Of a stretch of 64,000 nt of DNA, positions 38,961 through 52,110 are shown piece by piece. The position numbers and the translations under genes are program-made. The first letter of the stretch is position 1. Each line of letters starts with the position of its first letter. Below the pieces are notes generated by a model. It did not search any database. It saw nothing but the letters and a program-made list of their open reading frames with translations, and had not been told where the DNA came from. Source of the DNA: Opisthocomus hoazin (taxonomy: Eukaryota; Chordata; Aves; Opisthocomiformes; Opisthocomidae); assembly GCF_030867145.1 (NCBI RefSeq), contig NC_134422.1, positions 15,014,531 through 15,078,530 of the forward strand. Reading direction: 5' to 3'.

Positions 38961-40564
38961 TTTGCTCATGGGATCCACGAAAGTGAAGAGATTTCCTCAA
39001 ACCTATTTATCATACAAACTTCATAGCTCCAAGAAAGCCCACACAACAGCTGGACCAGGAGCACTAGAAACTCAGGCTTCATTGTGAAGGTGTGAATGGC
39101 TGGGGAAGTCAGATTGTGTTACTCCTCTCATTAGCTAAACAGCCAGTACAGGCACCAGTAATTCTCAACTTGGCAGATAAATGCCAAGTATTATCGGTAT
39201 TTGTTGTCAAGCCTAAAAAAACCCTCTGGCTTACTTACTGCTCCAGGGTATTTTGAAAAACATAATAGAAATACTGTGTTTGTCCTCAATGCTGTCACAG
39301 TGATGGGGTCAGTCCTAGGACGCCATCAAATCCTATATCCTGGTCTGCTGACATATATCCAGTAAATCCCTTTTCTCTCTCGCTCAATCCCTCTTTTGAA
39401 TTTGCAGTTCTGCTCGGTTGCTGCCTGATATACGTTGCAGCATATCTGGAGCTTTCACCCATTCTTCAAGCCTTCAGCTGAAGCAGGCCACTGCCAGCAA
39501 TGCCAGAAGTCCTTGTTCCGATTTCTGTTTTACATCTCATTTTCTAAATCTGCTACAACTGAGTTAAATGATGTCTAGAAGAAAAAGCAAATAAATATGC
39601 AGACTGATGATTTGAACAGTTCAAGACAACATCAGATACACTAATGCAGTGCTTAAATGGGGGGAAAAAAGCACTCTAAAGCCCCAGAGAATAACCTCTA
39701 AATCAACCCTAAATACCATTACAAACTCTGAGAGTCTACAAGCTAAAGCACTAACCCTCCCCTTCAAGCTGACCCTCGTGACAGTCCTTGTGGTTATGGA
39801 AGCTTTCTTCGATGAAATAAACTATACGAACAAAACTTGGGAGAAAAGGTGACCGAGGCCTACATGAAGCTGAGCATTTTTATTTGCCAGTCGTGTTAGT
39901 AAATGTTGATGCTCTCAGCGTCTCTTGGGCACCAGGCTCAATAGATGTACAAACAGTGAAGGTAAACAAGAAAGCTCCTTTAAATACTTGTCCACACAAA
40001 CATCAGAAATTCACTTGTTAGAAGTGCATATGGGTATAAAACTGGACACGTATGACATGAGGATGTAACAGGCACATGGGGAGAGTGAAAGCAAGTAATG
40101 GAAAAACGTATACAGCATTTGCTGTATGGACTACATTTATAGCTGCAAATCACGATTACCAACAAATGGTGGTCTGTTTGGAGAAAAGGAACAAACGCAA
40201 AACAAAACCAAAAAAATCAAGGCTTACCTATACCAAAATTTTGCTTGTTCCAGCTCACTCCATTCTAAACTACTACCTTCCAAACAAAACTCAAAGAAGT
40301 CACATATGTTTTACTTTGGTTTGAATCAAGCAACTGCACTCAGCAACCCGAGCTGGGTACTTTCTTTATACTATGAATCAGAACACACTGAAATCATTGA
40401 GACAATTCCCTTGCCGTCAAAGAAGATGGGGTTCTTGTCTGTTTTAAAAGAAACTGCTTCATTTGCTCTGCATATCTAAAGCCTACAGCATCTCTGCACA
40501 GTTGGAACATTGGCCAGTTGACCTCAGATGCCAGGCTGCTTCTGGCCTTGTATGTGGGTGCTCT

Positions 40565-41075
40565 TGTTTCAGCTGGGACAGAGTTAATTTTCCTCTCAGT
40601 AGCCACTGTGTTGTGGATTTAGTACAAGAATGTTGATAACACTGATGTTTTCAGGTGTTGCTGTAAAATCAAGGACTTCCAGTTTCTCATATTCACCTAA
40701 TGAGCTGATGTGCAGGAGATGGGAGGGAGCATTGCCAGACAGAGAGCCAAGTTGGCCAATGGAAATATTCCATACCATAGACATCATGCTGATTTTATGA
40801 ATGCGGGTTGGCCAGGGCACAGGAAGCTATCTGTTCTTCTCCTGTCCAGGAGTTTGAATCCTCGCTTGGACAGGATTTCAAACTTTTGTCATGCTGCAAA
40901 TCAGTTGGCTGGTGGTGAGAAAAATTGTATTGTATATAGTGTGTTTTGCACATTCATGCTTATAATCATTATTATCATTACTATTATTAGCATTCATCTT
41001 TTTGTTGCCTTATTAAACTGTCTTTATCTCAACCCACAAGTTCTCCTTGCCTGGGGCACAACCATCTTTAACAAC
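40565..41075 (+). mobile_element. Old solo LTR of an avian ERVL-like retrovirus
   Basis: The sequence starts with TGTTTCAGCTGGGACAGAG and TTAATTTTC, the typical opening of avian ERVL-type LTRs. It continues with GTTGATAACACTGATGTTTT, the block ATATTCCATACCATAGACAT, CATCATGCTG, and the U5-side block TTATTAAACTGTCTTTATC with CAACCCACAAGTTC. The order matches the LTR at 56756-57163. The right end is diverged, so the terminus between about 41045 and 41080 is uncertain and no target-site duplication could be confirmed. There is no internal gag, pol or env sequence next to it, so it is a solo LTR, older and more degraded than the other copy. Confidence 0.82.
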
Positions 41076-43629
41076 AAAAGAGGTGTGAAAAAACTGTGCT
41101 GAATTTCCCCCCACTATGGAAAACTGAGTTTTGAATCAAATTCCTTCTTAGAGAAAAGTGTTTCTTTTTTGTGTGAAAACCTACAAGTTTTCCTGTAAGG
41201 AAACTTCTGAAATTGTATTTTGAGGTAGCTTTCATAGTAAACTAAAATGTAATTAAAAATTTCAAAGTCAAGAGAGGTTTTTTTCCTCTGGTTTCAATGA
41301 GATTTTTTTCCCTGCTTGGTCACTTTCATAGTTACTCCGCAATATTAATGGTCTCAAGGAGCTCAGTGACTACAAGGAGCTCTGCAAGGTACCCACAAAA
41401 GGAGGAGCTTGTGTGGGGAAGGATGATTCAGCCTCCTAGATTGAGGCACCGACATTTGGTGTCTGCATGCCCAAACGTGCACTAGGTGTCTGAACGCTCA
41501 CTGCAGTCAAAGTGAATGGGATTCAAGTGCCAAAATGTGTCACTGGAGGTGCCTTAGTTTACCCCCCAGTCTCCAATGCCACTTCTGAAGGTTTTTGGGT
41601 AGCTCTACGTCCTGGGTCATATCTGCCAGGCCCACATGGATGTCTCAGATACCTTGGAGTATTTCAAATAACCCTAGATGTTAAGGCTTTTGAACTCAGG
41701 CTGCAAGTAACCAGAGTGAAGTTGCTGGTAAAATAGACATCCTATATTACGTAGATTGCTTCACTTACATTACATACACTGCTTCAGTTTGTAAGAAGGA
41801 GTGACACAGATTAACATCACCAACTGCAATGCACATCTCCACCCTTGACTCCAGCCTGTGACTCCCAGACCTACAAGGGCAATGGAAGGGAAGTGTTTGG
41901 GGAGACTGAAGAATCAGCATTTCTAGAGGTTCTCTGTGAGGTTTCTACAGTAAATTGGGATTGCACTGGCCTGGTCTGCAATAAGCCAATTACAATATGG
42001 AGTTACACAAAGAAAAGACAGAGAAACAAAGCACAGAGAAGCTCTGATTTTCCTCCCTTTTTCATGCCTGTGGGGTGCATTCACTGTTAAACCACCCAAA
42101 GCATTATTAGATCTCCACCAGCAGGTGTTTCTGACACAGAGCTGGGCCACTGTGGTGTCTTTTGCACTGTCTAGAGGCCCTGCCACGTTTTACAGCCTGT
42201 TTACTTGCCATGCATTTTTCTGGAGGTCCCTGGCCCTGTGCCCATTCTCCCTTTATAACTTCTCCAGCAGAAACATGTTGGAGGTCATCGTGAAAGGAAC
42301 TGGTCAGAGCAGGGCAAGTTTAATAACAGATTTCAGGAAAAGAGGCTGAAGTTTTTAAAAAGCAATCCCAGATCTGATTGATTTATCAGGGTCTGTCAGT
42401 GAGCTTCTGCCTTTCATGAATCTTTGCTAAGACAGGCCTTGCACGATTTACGGGCCAGAGGCTGTAGACAGCTCCTGAGATTAGTAATGAGCAAAATTTC
42501 TTGGTCAGTGGGTGCATTTGTTTTTCGGGAGGCTGAAGTAGAATGAATTCCCTGGTCTTTGCTGATGACAAAGACCTACAGCAAAATCACTCATGGCCCA
42601 TTCTTGTAGAGCACCCATGCCACCTGCAATAAGGCTTCTCACCCTATTTCCCCAGTAGGCAGCCTTGTGCTCCTGGCACTGCCAGCCCTGTTTTCACAGG
42701 TGCCTAAAAAAGGTTTAACACTGAAATGCAGCATTTCCTCAGGTGAAACATGCAGCAAATCTCACTGTGGGTTGTGCAAATGCCTCTCAAAGAATTTACA
42801 TGAACTTAATCTCACTAAACTCTTACAAGATCCTACAAACTGCACCATGGGGGACTTCTCTGCTGGCAGCCTTTTATATTAAAAACTCGTCTTTACAGAA
42901 AGCCTTTCATTTGAATCCTTAATCACATGAATGGGCTGGCTTTTTATTTTTTCTTTTAGCACTGTCAGACAGTAGAGCAGCCTCTTGTCTACCTCTAACC
43001 TTGGGGACCATGTGGCTCAGCAGAGGCACAGTGCAGGAGGACTCTAAAGGGCAGCCTGTGCACCTGTGTTGTCCTTGTTGGACAATGGGTTTCTTGGCAA
43101 TGACAGTTTGTTGTAAGGAGTCAAAGAGACAGCATGGATTTAAGGAGGCAGGAAAGTGCTAAGATGAGCCCTTGAAACCCCCAACAACCTGGTTGAAAGT
43201 CTCATCCACATTATTCCCCTTCTGTCACTTCACTATGCCTTTCTACCTGCTATAGTTGAACAGAAAGCAAAAAGCTGTCTAGTATCTGTAGTAAAAAGGG
43301 TTTTCTAATTGAACCAGAAAAATGGTGCCATATTATGCTAAGTGAAGCCTTTCTGGTTGGATAGAACCTTTTGCTAATTTTGCAAAGTGAGAAATGAATC
43401 CTCCAGGTGCATCTCATTAGCACAGTGGAGCCTTAAAATGTTTGCAACCTACCCAGGCATGCATATTTTCAGAAGGACTCAGAGATAAGCATCTCCCTTG
43501 TGATGCTTTTAGCTAAATGCTCAGAAGTGCACAGTCCACTGGACTGCATCCAAACTTTATGAACTTGGCACTGTGGTTGTGGCTTACACTTTGAGCTGGC
43601 TCTGATGGTTGATGCTGGGCTCTTGAAAA
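41076..43629. other. Noncoding sequence outside the listed repeat
   Basis: Apart from the possible MITE-like remnant at 41440-41555 nothing is recognised. Frames are short and without domains. Confidence 0.55.
41440..41555. mobile_element. Possible ancient palindromic MITE-like remnant
   Basis: The stretch holds GAGGCACC, then CACTAGGTGTCTGAACG, then AAAGTGAATGGGATTCAAGTG and GGTGCC. This resembles the loosely palindromic AGGTGCCTAA...CAATGGGA...TTAGGCACC repeats common in reptiles and found as old relics in birds. Divergence is high and family assignment is from memory of the pattern, so it is tentative. Confidence 0.3.
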
Positions 43630-43700
43630 TTTGGCCTTCTGTGACTTGGCCAAGGCCACAGCAGAGACCTGTGGCACAGACAAGAAGCAGACTCAGATTC
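43630..43700. mobile_element. Possible MIR-like SINE core remnant
   Basis: The string TGTGACTTGGCCAAGGCCAC followed by AGCAGAGACCTG and, a little later, AGCAGACTCAGATTCTG resembles the MIR core pattern (TGACTTGCCCAAGGTCACACA...CAGAGC...). MIR-type relics are rare but present in birds. The match is short and diverged. Confidence 0.35.
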
Positions 43701-43999
43701 TGAAACAATTTGATCCTGGCTATTAAACAAAATATACACTCTCCTTCATTAGGCATATAGTGCTGAGCTCACAGGAGGCACCCAAGATAAAACCTTAAGC
43801 AAGAGATTCCTATTTGGATCTGATCATCTCCGGCAGAAAATGAAATGGGCCCATACACAGAATGTTCTGTCTCCTCTTAAGATTTCAGCCGCTTAAATGA
43901 AAGCAGTGTGAGAAAACCTGCCGTAGGCCACAACATCTTTTAGGTCTGTGGAAGGAAAAAACCCTTACAGCTTTTAATGAGCTCATGAGATTTTACCCT

Positions 44000-44200
44000 C
44001 TGTAACCATTAAATCCATCACTTTGCAACAATGAAGATAATTTATGATTGCCTCAATTGTTTCTTTTATTTATGGGACATTTTTAGTATGGAATTTAATC
44101 AAAGAGATTAAATGTCATACTACCTATTACCTAGCTGTTAAGATATTAATCCTATAGAAAGATATATCAAACTCTGGATTAATTGTAAAAGGAAAGAAGT
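44000..44200. promoter_or_regulatory. Candidate conserved noncoding block
   Basis: AT-rich, non-repetitive sequence with several homeobox-like cores (ATTAAA, TTAAT) and a TTTATTTATGG stretch, next to the ancient repeat at 44332. It looks like conserved regulatory DNA in texture only. Confidence 0.18.
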
Positions 44201-44331
44201 ATGATGGCAATGCAATTGCTTTAGGATTCATGATTTTTAAGCTTATTTAGTTGGGGTAGAAGTTGAAATGTCACTGCCTCTTGTAACATACTTGTTTTTT
44301 GGCATTAGGAATGGATATGAAAAGCAGAGTT

Positions 44332-44488
44332 AGGCCTTGATTTAACAGAGTGCTTAGCATATACTTGAATGTGCTTACCTTGACTTCAGTGAGACTTATG
44401 CCCATGTTTAAGAACTGCATAAGGCAGGATTAAATCACCTGCTTAATTTTAAGCATTCACTTAAGTGCCTTTTGTTAGGTAGGGCTTC
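44332..44488. mobile_element. Ancient palindromic MITE-like repeat (Chompy-type pattern)
   Basis: The left arm (about 44332-44398) reads CCTTGATTTAACAGAGTGCT followed by TAGCATATACTTGAATGTGC. The centre has TTGACTTCAGTGAGACTTAT. The right arm (about 44440-44488) reads CCTGCTTAATTTTAAGCATT then CACTTAAGTGCC. This is the inverted-repeat layout of old archosaur MITEs of the kind described in crocodilians (CACTTAAGCA...CAATGGGA...TGCTTAAGTG). Inverted pairing of the arms is imperfect, as expected from age. Confidence 0.5.
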
Positions 44489-47400
44489 AGTAAGCTAAGT
44501 TACATATTTGACAGGTTTGACAGGTTAATAGTATAATTTCAAAGCTAAGAAAAGGGAATAAATATGCTGCCTATATTTATATCACACTTTCTATACAAAA
44601 TGGTTTCCCAAAGCCCTTTATGAACTATAAACTGAACCACATTTCAGCAATTGATTTCAAAGCCTTTTCTACTATAAGAGCATAGCACTGAGAAGAAACA
44701 TGATGAGAGAGAGCACAAAGACAAAAAGTTCAATATACACTTGGAGGAGCTACTGTAAACTCAGGGGGAAATCTGAGATTGCAGGAAAATAGCAACATGG
44801 TGTTAATTTGTAATTTTAATCTGCTGATGCACTTTTTAAAAGATCTGGGTCAAGTTAGCACACTGTTCCTGCAGAAGCTATTTGCCATCACAGAAAGTAA
44901 TGATCATTTCTGTGTTATTAGGAATAAAAACTCATTGTTGACCTTATCTGAGATGCACTTGCATTACAAGTACCATGTTCTTTTCACTGAGAACAGAACA
45001 AACACTATTTTGTCCAAACCATGCAGGGGTAAACCCAGTTCACAGGCATTTACTGTTTATTGCACTGGTGATGTAATTTCTGGATAGGTCTAGTTTTCAA
45101 GTTCTCAGCTCAGCCAACTTTCTCGTTTCCCACAGCTGACCAAAATTCCTTTCCAGAAGTTGAGTAGGTTGCAGTTTTCACCAGGCCTTCCCTCACTTCC
45201 ACCCTTCGCTTCTCCCCAGATAAGCCCTTTTCATCTGTGCTCACCTAGACTCAGGCAAATGTGCCCCCTTGGAGACCATGAGCTAAAAGCTTTCAATAGC
45301 ACCTTCAGAAAACAAGTCATCTGGCAGTTGCCTGAAGTTTAAACCTGTGGATTAAAACTCCTGAAAGAATAGGTAGCAAAAGTAAGCTTTGTACATGTAT
45401 GAATGGTCCTAAACAGCTAATTGGTTTTATAACTCAAGTCTGACAATGCCAGTCAAGATATTTTACCCTAGCAAAACCTCAGGAGCCCATCTCTGCTCAA
45501 CACCACATAGGTAGATTGACCTTGTGCTGAGACCTTGCAGTTAACAGCGTCAGGATATATTTTTCTAAGTGAATGCCAAGAAGAATTACCACTACCTACC
45601 AGCGATATACATTAATTAGTGAAGCCCCTGAACTTCCCAGGGAAGTAGACAGGAGGATTTAAAAGGTTTTCAGATGAAAACAAGACTGTGATATACTACA
45701 TCTGTAGGGGCTCCCATCACCAGCTGCTGAATGGCTGTCAACTGAGGATGACCTTGACTCTACTTCAGCCACTCCTGACATCAGCTAGGTTAAAACTGAC
45801 TGAACTAGGGTTGGACAAGGAGTGAACAAGTGCTGCCTGTTTGCCATTCCCCTTGTCTGTCCCTGCACAGACTACAGAGCAAAGGTTTTCTAGGACACAG
45901 ACTCAGTCATTGTCTGGATTTACCGTGGCTTTCCAGCCTCATTAGGGCAATCAGCACAGGGACTATCTTGCCATGTCATCCAGGCAGTGCATAAAAAGCC
46001 TCAACAAAAAGCATCATCTGGCAACAATGAAATATTCAAACAGGTTTGCAGATGGCAGTGCCTATTTCTGATGGGAGAATATTGTTTGGGAGAAGTTATT
46101 TGCACAAACCAGTGAACGATTGATGCAAGGCCAATGAAAGATTGATGTGTGAAAACACAGAGAACATCTGCCCTAATTTAAAGTCCTGAGTTCCCCAGGA
46201 TTATGGGAGGGAAAAAAATTCCTGCCTATGAGATTCACCCTGTCATCCGGTCCTCCAGAAATTTTCTAATCACTCATCCTACCTCTTATTTTCATGCTGA
46301 TAGCTCCTTGATACCTCCATCAAGATTATCATAGAATGACAAGTTGTGCATACATAGAGGACTTGGTAAGAAGTCAGGCTGGAAGCAGAGTAGTCATGGA
46401 AAAAGAAAGCAGCAAAGTGAGAGGAACTGCTAAGGAAATCCAGGGCTTCTGGTTTGTCCTTCAGCATCCAACTCACTAGACAGTATCACAGATGTCATAC
46501 AGATCCATTCTGCTGTTTTGGCTTATGATCAACAACTGATTACAAAGGTTCAGGAGAAACTCTTATTATACCCTCTTGTAGTTGCTGCTTCCCCTGCACT
46601 TAATGCTTAGGAAACTCAGAAAATTCTAAGAAATATCTTGAAAGTTATGTCTATGCACAATCTGCAAATCAGACATGCTGAAATGGCATCAGATAGATTG
46701 TTCCTGTGAAATTCTTTGCAAGGCCAGAAAGATATAATTCAAGGATTTCTCAAATAACAGCAGGCCAGTCTGGACTTCCTTTTGCAAATTGGAAGGCTTC
46801 AGTATTTTTAAGGTTTATCTGTACAGGTCTTGCAAGCTTCACAGTGATATCATACTGACAGTACAGCCAGGATGCGACCAGTTGAATCCCCCCTCTGAAC
46901 AGCTGCTCACACACAGGCAAGTCACACACAGCACGCACCTTCAGGTACACACTGACACATAACAGCACATTAAATGATGGTATATTCTTGGTCTCCTTTT
47001 CTTGCCACAGTCTGAACTTCTTCCTTCAGTGCTTCCACGTCCACTAACAGAAACCAACATCAGTGCCCTTTCCAGCACATGGATTATTCAGCACCTTCAG
47101 GGCCAGGAGCACCATTAGGAAACACCAGTGAACCTGCCCAAAAGCATGAAATTAGAAGCATTAAATCTCAGCCAGGGTTCACTGGTAGTTCACAGCATTC
47201 CTTGCAGCCAGGAGCTAATTAAAGAAAGTGGAATGTATTTAAAGCGTTTTAAATATAATTATTTTCCTGCTAACTTTGCTGGTGGCACAGAACGCTAGCA
47301 ACTAAGTAGTTAAAGATACAGCAATAACAGGCATGAGATGAATCACAAGAAAGCTTCAGTCTCACACTGGAATGGATTTCCTTGCTAATATTATCAATGT

Positions 47401-48149
47401 TGTCCTCTTCTCAGAGTTATAAGATGGTAGATGGCAAAAGACATGGTTGTGAAGCCTGGCAGGGATCTGTACATCCACAAAGAGGTCTTCCCTCAACCTT
47501 GTAGGCTTTAAGACAGACAGCAACAAAAAAATAAAGGCAGAAATAATTGCATAGTTGATTTTCTGTCAAGTAGTCAGGAATATCAAATAATTAGTTTTTG
47601 GAAAGTTGCTGGGAGACTTTTCTGATATCAATATTTGATTTGCAGTAATGCTTGGGAGCTCTGCGTTCAAACTCTCCCTCCCCAGAGCAGACTCTGCACC
47701 AGCACAGAACAAAAAAAAAAAATCTTTCCGGTCCCAGTGATCTTTCACTGGGAAAGCTCTGTCAGACTGGATCCAAACTTTAATGTAAATGAGCTTTTCC
47801 CTAAAGAAGCCCATACACAATACCAAGGTTTCAAAACAAAGTGTTTTTGTAATTAAATGCCTTATGGCAACTGTTCATTTCTCCTCTGCTAGCAAAATAA
47901 AAATAAAGGTGGTGGCGAGTTGCAAGGGGACAGGAGAAGGCCTAAACATCTTTAGTTTACATGTTACATACACATTATACTGTGACCCAGGGAAAACGTT
48001 TCTATTCAGGTGGCATTAGAGCAACACAGCTGTCATTGAACTGGCTGATGTGGGCACTGAGCAAGCACTGCACTGCTACATTCTTGCAGTTCAGCAGAAG
48101 TATCATTTCTTTGCATGGTCAAATAAGAGAAAGTGACTTTAACTCTTCT
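44489..48149. other. Unique noncoding sequence
   Basis: No exon, RNA gene or repeat family is recognised. An imperfect direct repeat of about 22 bases occurs near 46111-46160 (two occurrences of an ATTGATG-containing unit). Confidence 0.55.
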
Positions 48150-48213
48150 GCTGGCCCTGCTTTGAGTAGGGCATTGGACCGGAGTCCTCCAGGGTCTCTT
48201 TCCAACCTTGCTG
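48150..48213 (+). mobile_element. Old CR1 LINE 3'-end fragment
   Basis: The sequence CCTGCTTTGAGTAGGGCATT, then GGACCGGAGTCCTCCAGGGT, then CTCTTTCCAACCTTGC matches the conserved CR1 3' untranslated block in sense orientation. The terminal octamers are not preserved. It is short and diverged but the order of blocks is diagnostic. Confidence 0.7.
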
Positions 48214-51200
48214 ACCCCATCCCACCCATGGTAAATGCCCTGTCTCCAGTCTCTAAAATAGGCTTTCCCTTCCCAACGTCTTCTGGAGCTCCCATAGCTT
48301 GACCTCTGTCTCAAGAGAACTCAGCCTTTGATTTTCCTGTGCTTCTGGTCTCTAATTTCACAGGTTAAAACCAGAGGATTTATTTTCAATGCCACTGTTT
48401 TTGAAGGGGCTTGGGGGTATCTGAGATGTTACTGTTGCAAAGGCTATGCCTGTAAAAATACTTTTGGGAAACATGAGCTATCCCTGCTCTCCCATTAAGA
48501 AAACGGCAGTTCTGTTTTAGGACTATATTATGTACTGTTTTTACACAGCAACAAAAAAGAGGGACTGTCACTGTAACATCTGCTCCTGATATTGTACTGT
48601 GATGAAGTGTAAATCCAAGCTGAGTGGGCTATAAATTGTATTACACCATTGGTCCTCCTGACCCTATAGTCAGCCAAGTTTTCTATTACAAAGACTCTAT
48701 ATTCAGAAGTTTATACCCTAGCTATAAAAGTTTAGACTAAGCTGAAAGTTGGCATAAAACACCATAACTCCAGAGCGAATCTTTTTTGTAAACTTGATAA
48801 TAGCTTGTCATACACTTCAACAGCATTTTTCATTGAAACAAGATGGAGTGTTTAAAAATCACTTCACCCCCCTTCAAAGCAGTTACCGGTGGAATCGCCT
48901 TCTTAATAGACAGAGTGAAATATTTCTTCTAGTTAGTTCAAGCTGCAAAACAAAGGCTGAGATTTGGTGCCTGGTTTGTTAAACTGTGAGGAAAGAATCA
49001 GATTGATCCCTTTTTCTTTTTTTGCAATAGACCAGCACAGCCATTTAAGTGGCTTTAAGATTTAAGTTCTGAGCTAGTTCTAACTTTACTTATCAATAAT
49101 ACAAGGAAGAGAAGCTATAAACTAAGAAAAATATTCTATTTGCATTTTTAAAACACACTGGGTATGAAACACAGAGTTTTTCCATTGAATTACTTCCCTT
49201 CTTTCCTACTTGCAAGTTTCCAGCCTTTAAGTTTTATCTCATTTCCAACATTTAAGCCAAATCTGTTTCCTCTCCCTTCTTGATTTTTAGTTCAGATGAT
49301 TTGATCACCTAAACCCCATATTGTTGTCCCTGTTCTCTCCACAGATTAACATCACTTGAAGCACCAGCAGACGAATACAAGAATTTCACTATTAACCCAT
49401 AAAGAGCAGACACCATCCAATCTCTCCTTCACAAAAACAGGTTTTCAGGAACATTTGCATAAAAAAAAAAAATCTGATCAATACATAACTGAGAGTGAAT
49501 CACAGCCTGTTGCTCCGGATGTGAATACCCAGTCCCTAACAGCATCATATTAAGTAACTCCAGGCACAAAATGGGCTCAAATTGGAGTAAATCCAACCCA
49601 GGGCAGTCTTGGGGACTTCGCATTGGAGCAAGATGTTCTTTCAGCACCAATCACCTTGGTTTTGATTACTTAATTTTGAAATTCTCACCCCAAAGCTCCT
49701 GTGGTAGAAATACTCCATGAAGGAAACAGTCAAGGATGTAAAGCTGTGATCCCTCAAGTGAGAGGGATGCTCAGGAACACCAGTTTTCCATCTCTTACTT
49801 GCACATGTACCTCTTGTGGAAAGAAGCAAGAGCTGTATGTACAGCTGATGAGATAATCCCCCATAAAAGCCTCCTAACTTGATACATATCCTCCTCTCCC
49901 AGGAGGATGCATTGTTTCTTTGTTGTTTGGGACTAATGAGTGTTGATTGTGATACAGATCTTAACACAACCTAGTCACCAGCCAGGTGAAACTCTCGTCA
50001 ATTTTTTTCATGTAGACATGGAAGAGGCAGAATTAAAACCTTCCTGAGACCTAATGATCCACAAGGTAAGTAGGAGGAAAGGGGAGGAGGAGTGATTAAT
50101 CTCCCGTTTTTTAGCTTCACCTCATTCTTCGCAGAGAAACACCTCTTAGCTTGAGAGTTTTATAGATTATATTGTCATCCAACACCTCAGTATGCACAAC
50201 CCTGGTCCCTCAGGGGAAAACTAAGGTTTCCTGCTCAGTAAAAATCTCCTAAAGTTTTATTCCCTGCAGCATGCAGAGCTGTTTCACACAGTATTTCCAC
50301 CTGGGCTGACACAGCTCTGTGCAGGCTCCAGGCTGGCAGCGCAGCAAGACAAGCGGGAGAAAGCCCCACGAGGGATCTGAACTCCCTTCTCTGAGCTTTG
50401 TTAGGAGGATATGAGTTTGGCTTCCAGAAACCTGCTGTTCATGCTGGGGGACATCGATGGCTCAGCAGCACTGAAGAAAGGCACTGCCTTATGGGACAGC
50501 CCAGCTGGCTCTCCTTATGTCTGAAGCATACAGTCTGCTGCAGTCCCTGATACTCTGCAAGGCTGACAAGGACCGGTGGCCGTTTGACATATAAAGTACG
50601 CAAAGGCAGGTGAATTCACTGTTTCCTGACTCCTCAGTGCCTGTAGATACTGCTTGTACTGAATACTTTCATCTTTAGTCCCTTCCCAACATAAAGAAAA
50701 TAAAAGGAACAAAGTTTGCAGTAAGTGGCATCATGTCTCTGCAGCATAAGCTTTAAAACACACAGGGAACAAACTCCAGAGATTAAAGTCCTTTGTTATT
50801 TACTTAAAAAGAACTTTTTGCTCTGCTGTTTTTCCTCCTCTTTTAATCAGAATTATTTCTACATGTCATCACACACTTCAGGGCATACCTGCACTGTGAA
50901 AGAGGATGTGGTGCAACCTTATACCTACATATACAGGTAGGAATGACTGTACAGAAACCAGGAGCAGATGTCTTGCCGCTCAGGTCAGGCAAAACAAGAG
51001 GTGAACTTGGCTAAGCTGCTGTTCGCACTCTAACAACTCCAAAGGCGGATCTGGCTTCACCCAGAGATGGACCCCTGGGTCAGGTTTTCTAGAGCTCTTG
51101 CTTGGGACTCCCCTGTGAAAGGGCCTGCAGCCTCCTTATGAGATCAAGCCCAGGAGTGACCAGATATGGTGCAGTGAGAAAGTCATTAGACAAGAATAAA

Positions 51201-51829
51201 ATACAGATCCACAGCAAGTGCAGCCCGCTGCTGCGCCTGGCTACCTGCCCTGACTGCATCCCAACTGACTGCTGGAGTAAGAGGTGGCTGTGCACACCCT
51301 TTCTTCACCTTGAATTTTTACCCGAGGGACAAGGAAGCCACAGGTAGTCCTACGATATCCTCCTGTCCATCCTGTGGGATGAGGACTGCTGAACATATCT
51401 TCCTTGCTTGCAGGCACACTGTTCTGCCTTGCTCCCTCGCTCCTTAGTGGCAGCTCCTCCAGTGTTCCCTGTGCTGCTGTAGTTAGTCCTTCCTCCTCAC
51501 TTCTCTCTGTCCTGATACCAGGGAGCTGTAAGAGCAGGGCTGTTCCACAACAGAAGGCAAGCTGGGAGCTGAGGAAGAGCACTGCATTGATGATAACAGG
51601 ATCTACCAACAGTCCCAGATAAAGCAAGGTTGCAGCATGGGTCTAGGGACCATCCGTGAGACAGGGCTGGAAACAAACTATCTGCAGCAAAGGAATAAGT
51701 CTACCTAGAAAACAAGCCCTGCAGCAGAGCTGAGAGCAGACATATCCACAGCATAGCTCAAGGAAGGGCTGAAAACCCTGGCCTGTGCTAAAATTGTGCC
51801 CTGGGGCCCAGGGGAGGGGTGAGGATGTG
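48214..51829. other. Unique noncoding sequence
   Basis: No supported gene or repeat is seen. Short frames only. Confidence 0.55.
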
Positions 51830-52110
51830 GGTCCCAGGTGAGGCTGGTCAGAGTCATTAAGGCCTATTAATGCCCTGACACCTAATTATGTTTTTATGCT
51901 GGGACTGCTTCTCCCTTTTCTGTGCACTGAGGTCCCAGCACTAGCTGGAACCTGATGGTGTTATTGCAATGCAAATAACAAAGCAGTTAATCTGTGATGT
52001 GAATTAGACTCATGTCAGGTTCTACTTGATGGGTGCCCACACAACCTGTCACGAGGACTGTAGCTGCTAATTAGCACCCATGTTGGTTGTTGGGGTAAGA
52101 ACACCTAATG
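51830..52110. promoter_or_regulatory. Candidate enhancer with octamer and homeodomain sites
   Basis: The block contains a perfect POU octamer ATGCAAAT (51969-51976), several TAATTA/ATTAG cores, and the perfect palindrome GCTAATTAGC (about 52068-52077). No coding frame or repeat is present. Such clusters are common in developmental enhancers. Function is inferred from motifs alone. Confidence 0.25.

Noticed and set aside
46330..46340. ATCATAGAATG string like a CR1 3' octamer end
   Set aside because: No CR1 3' untranslated sequence follows on either side.
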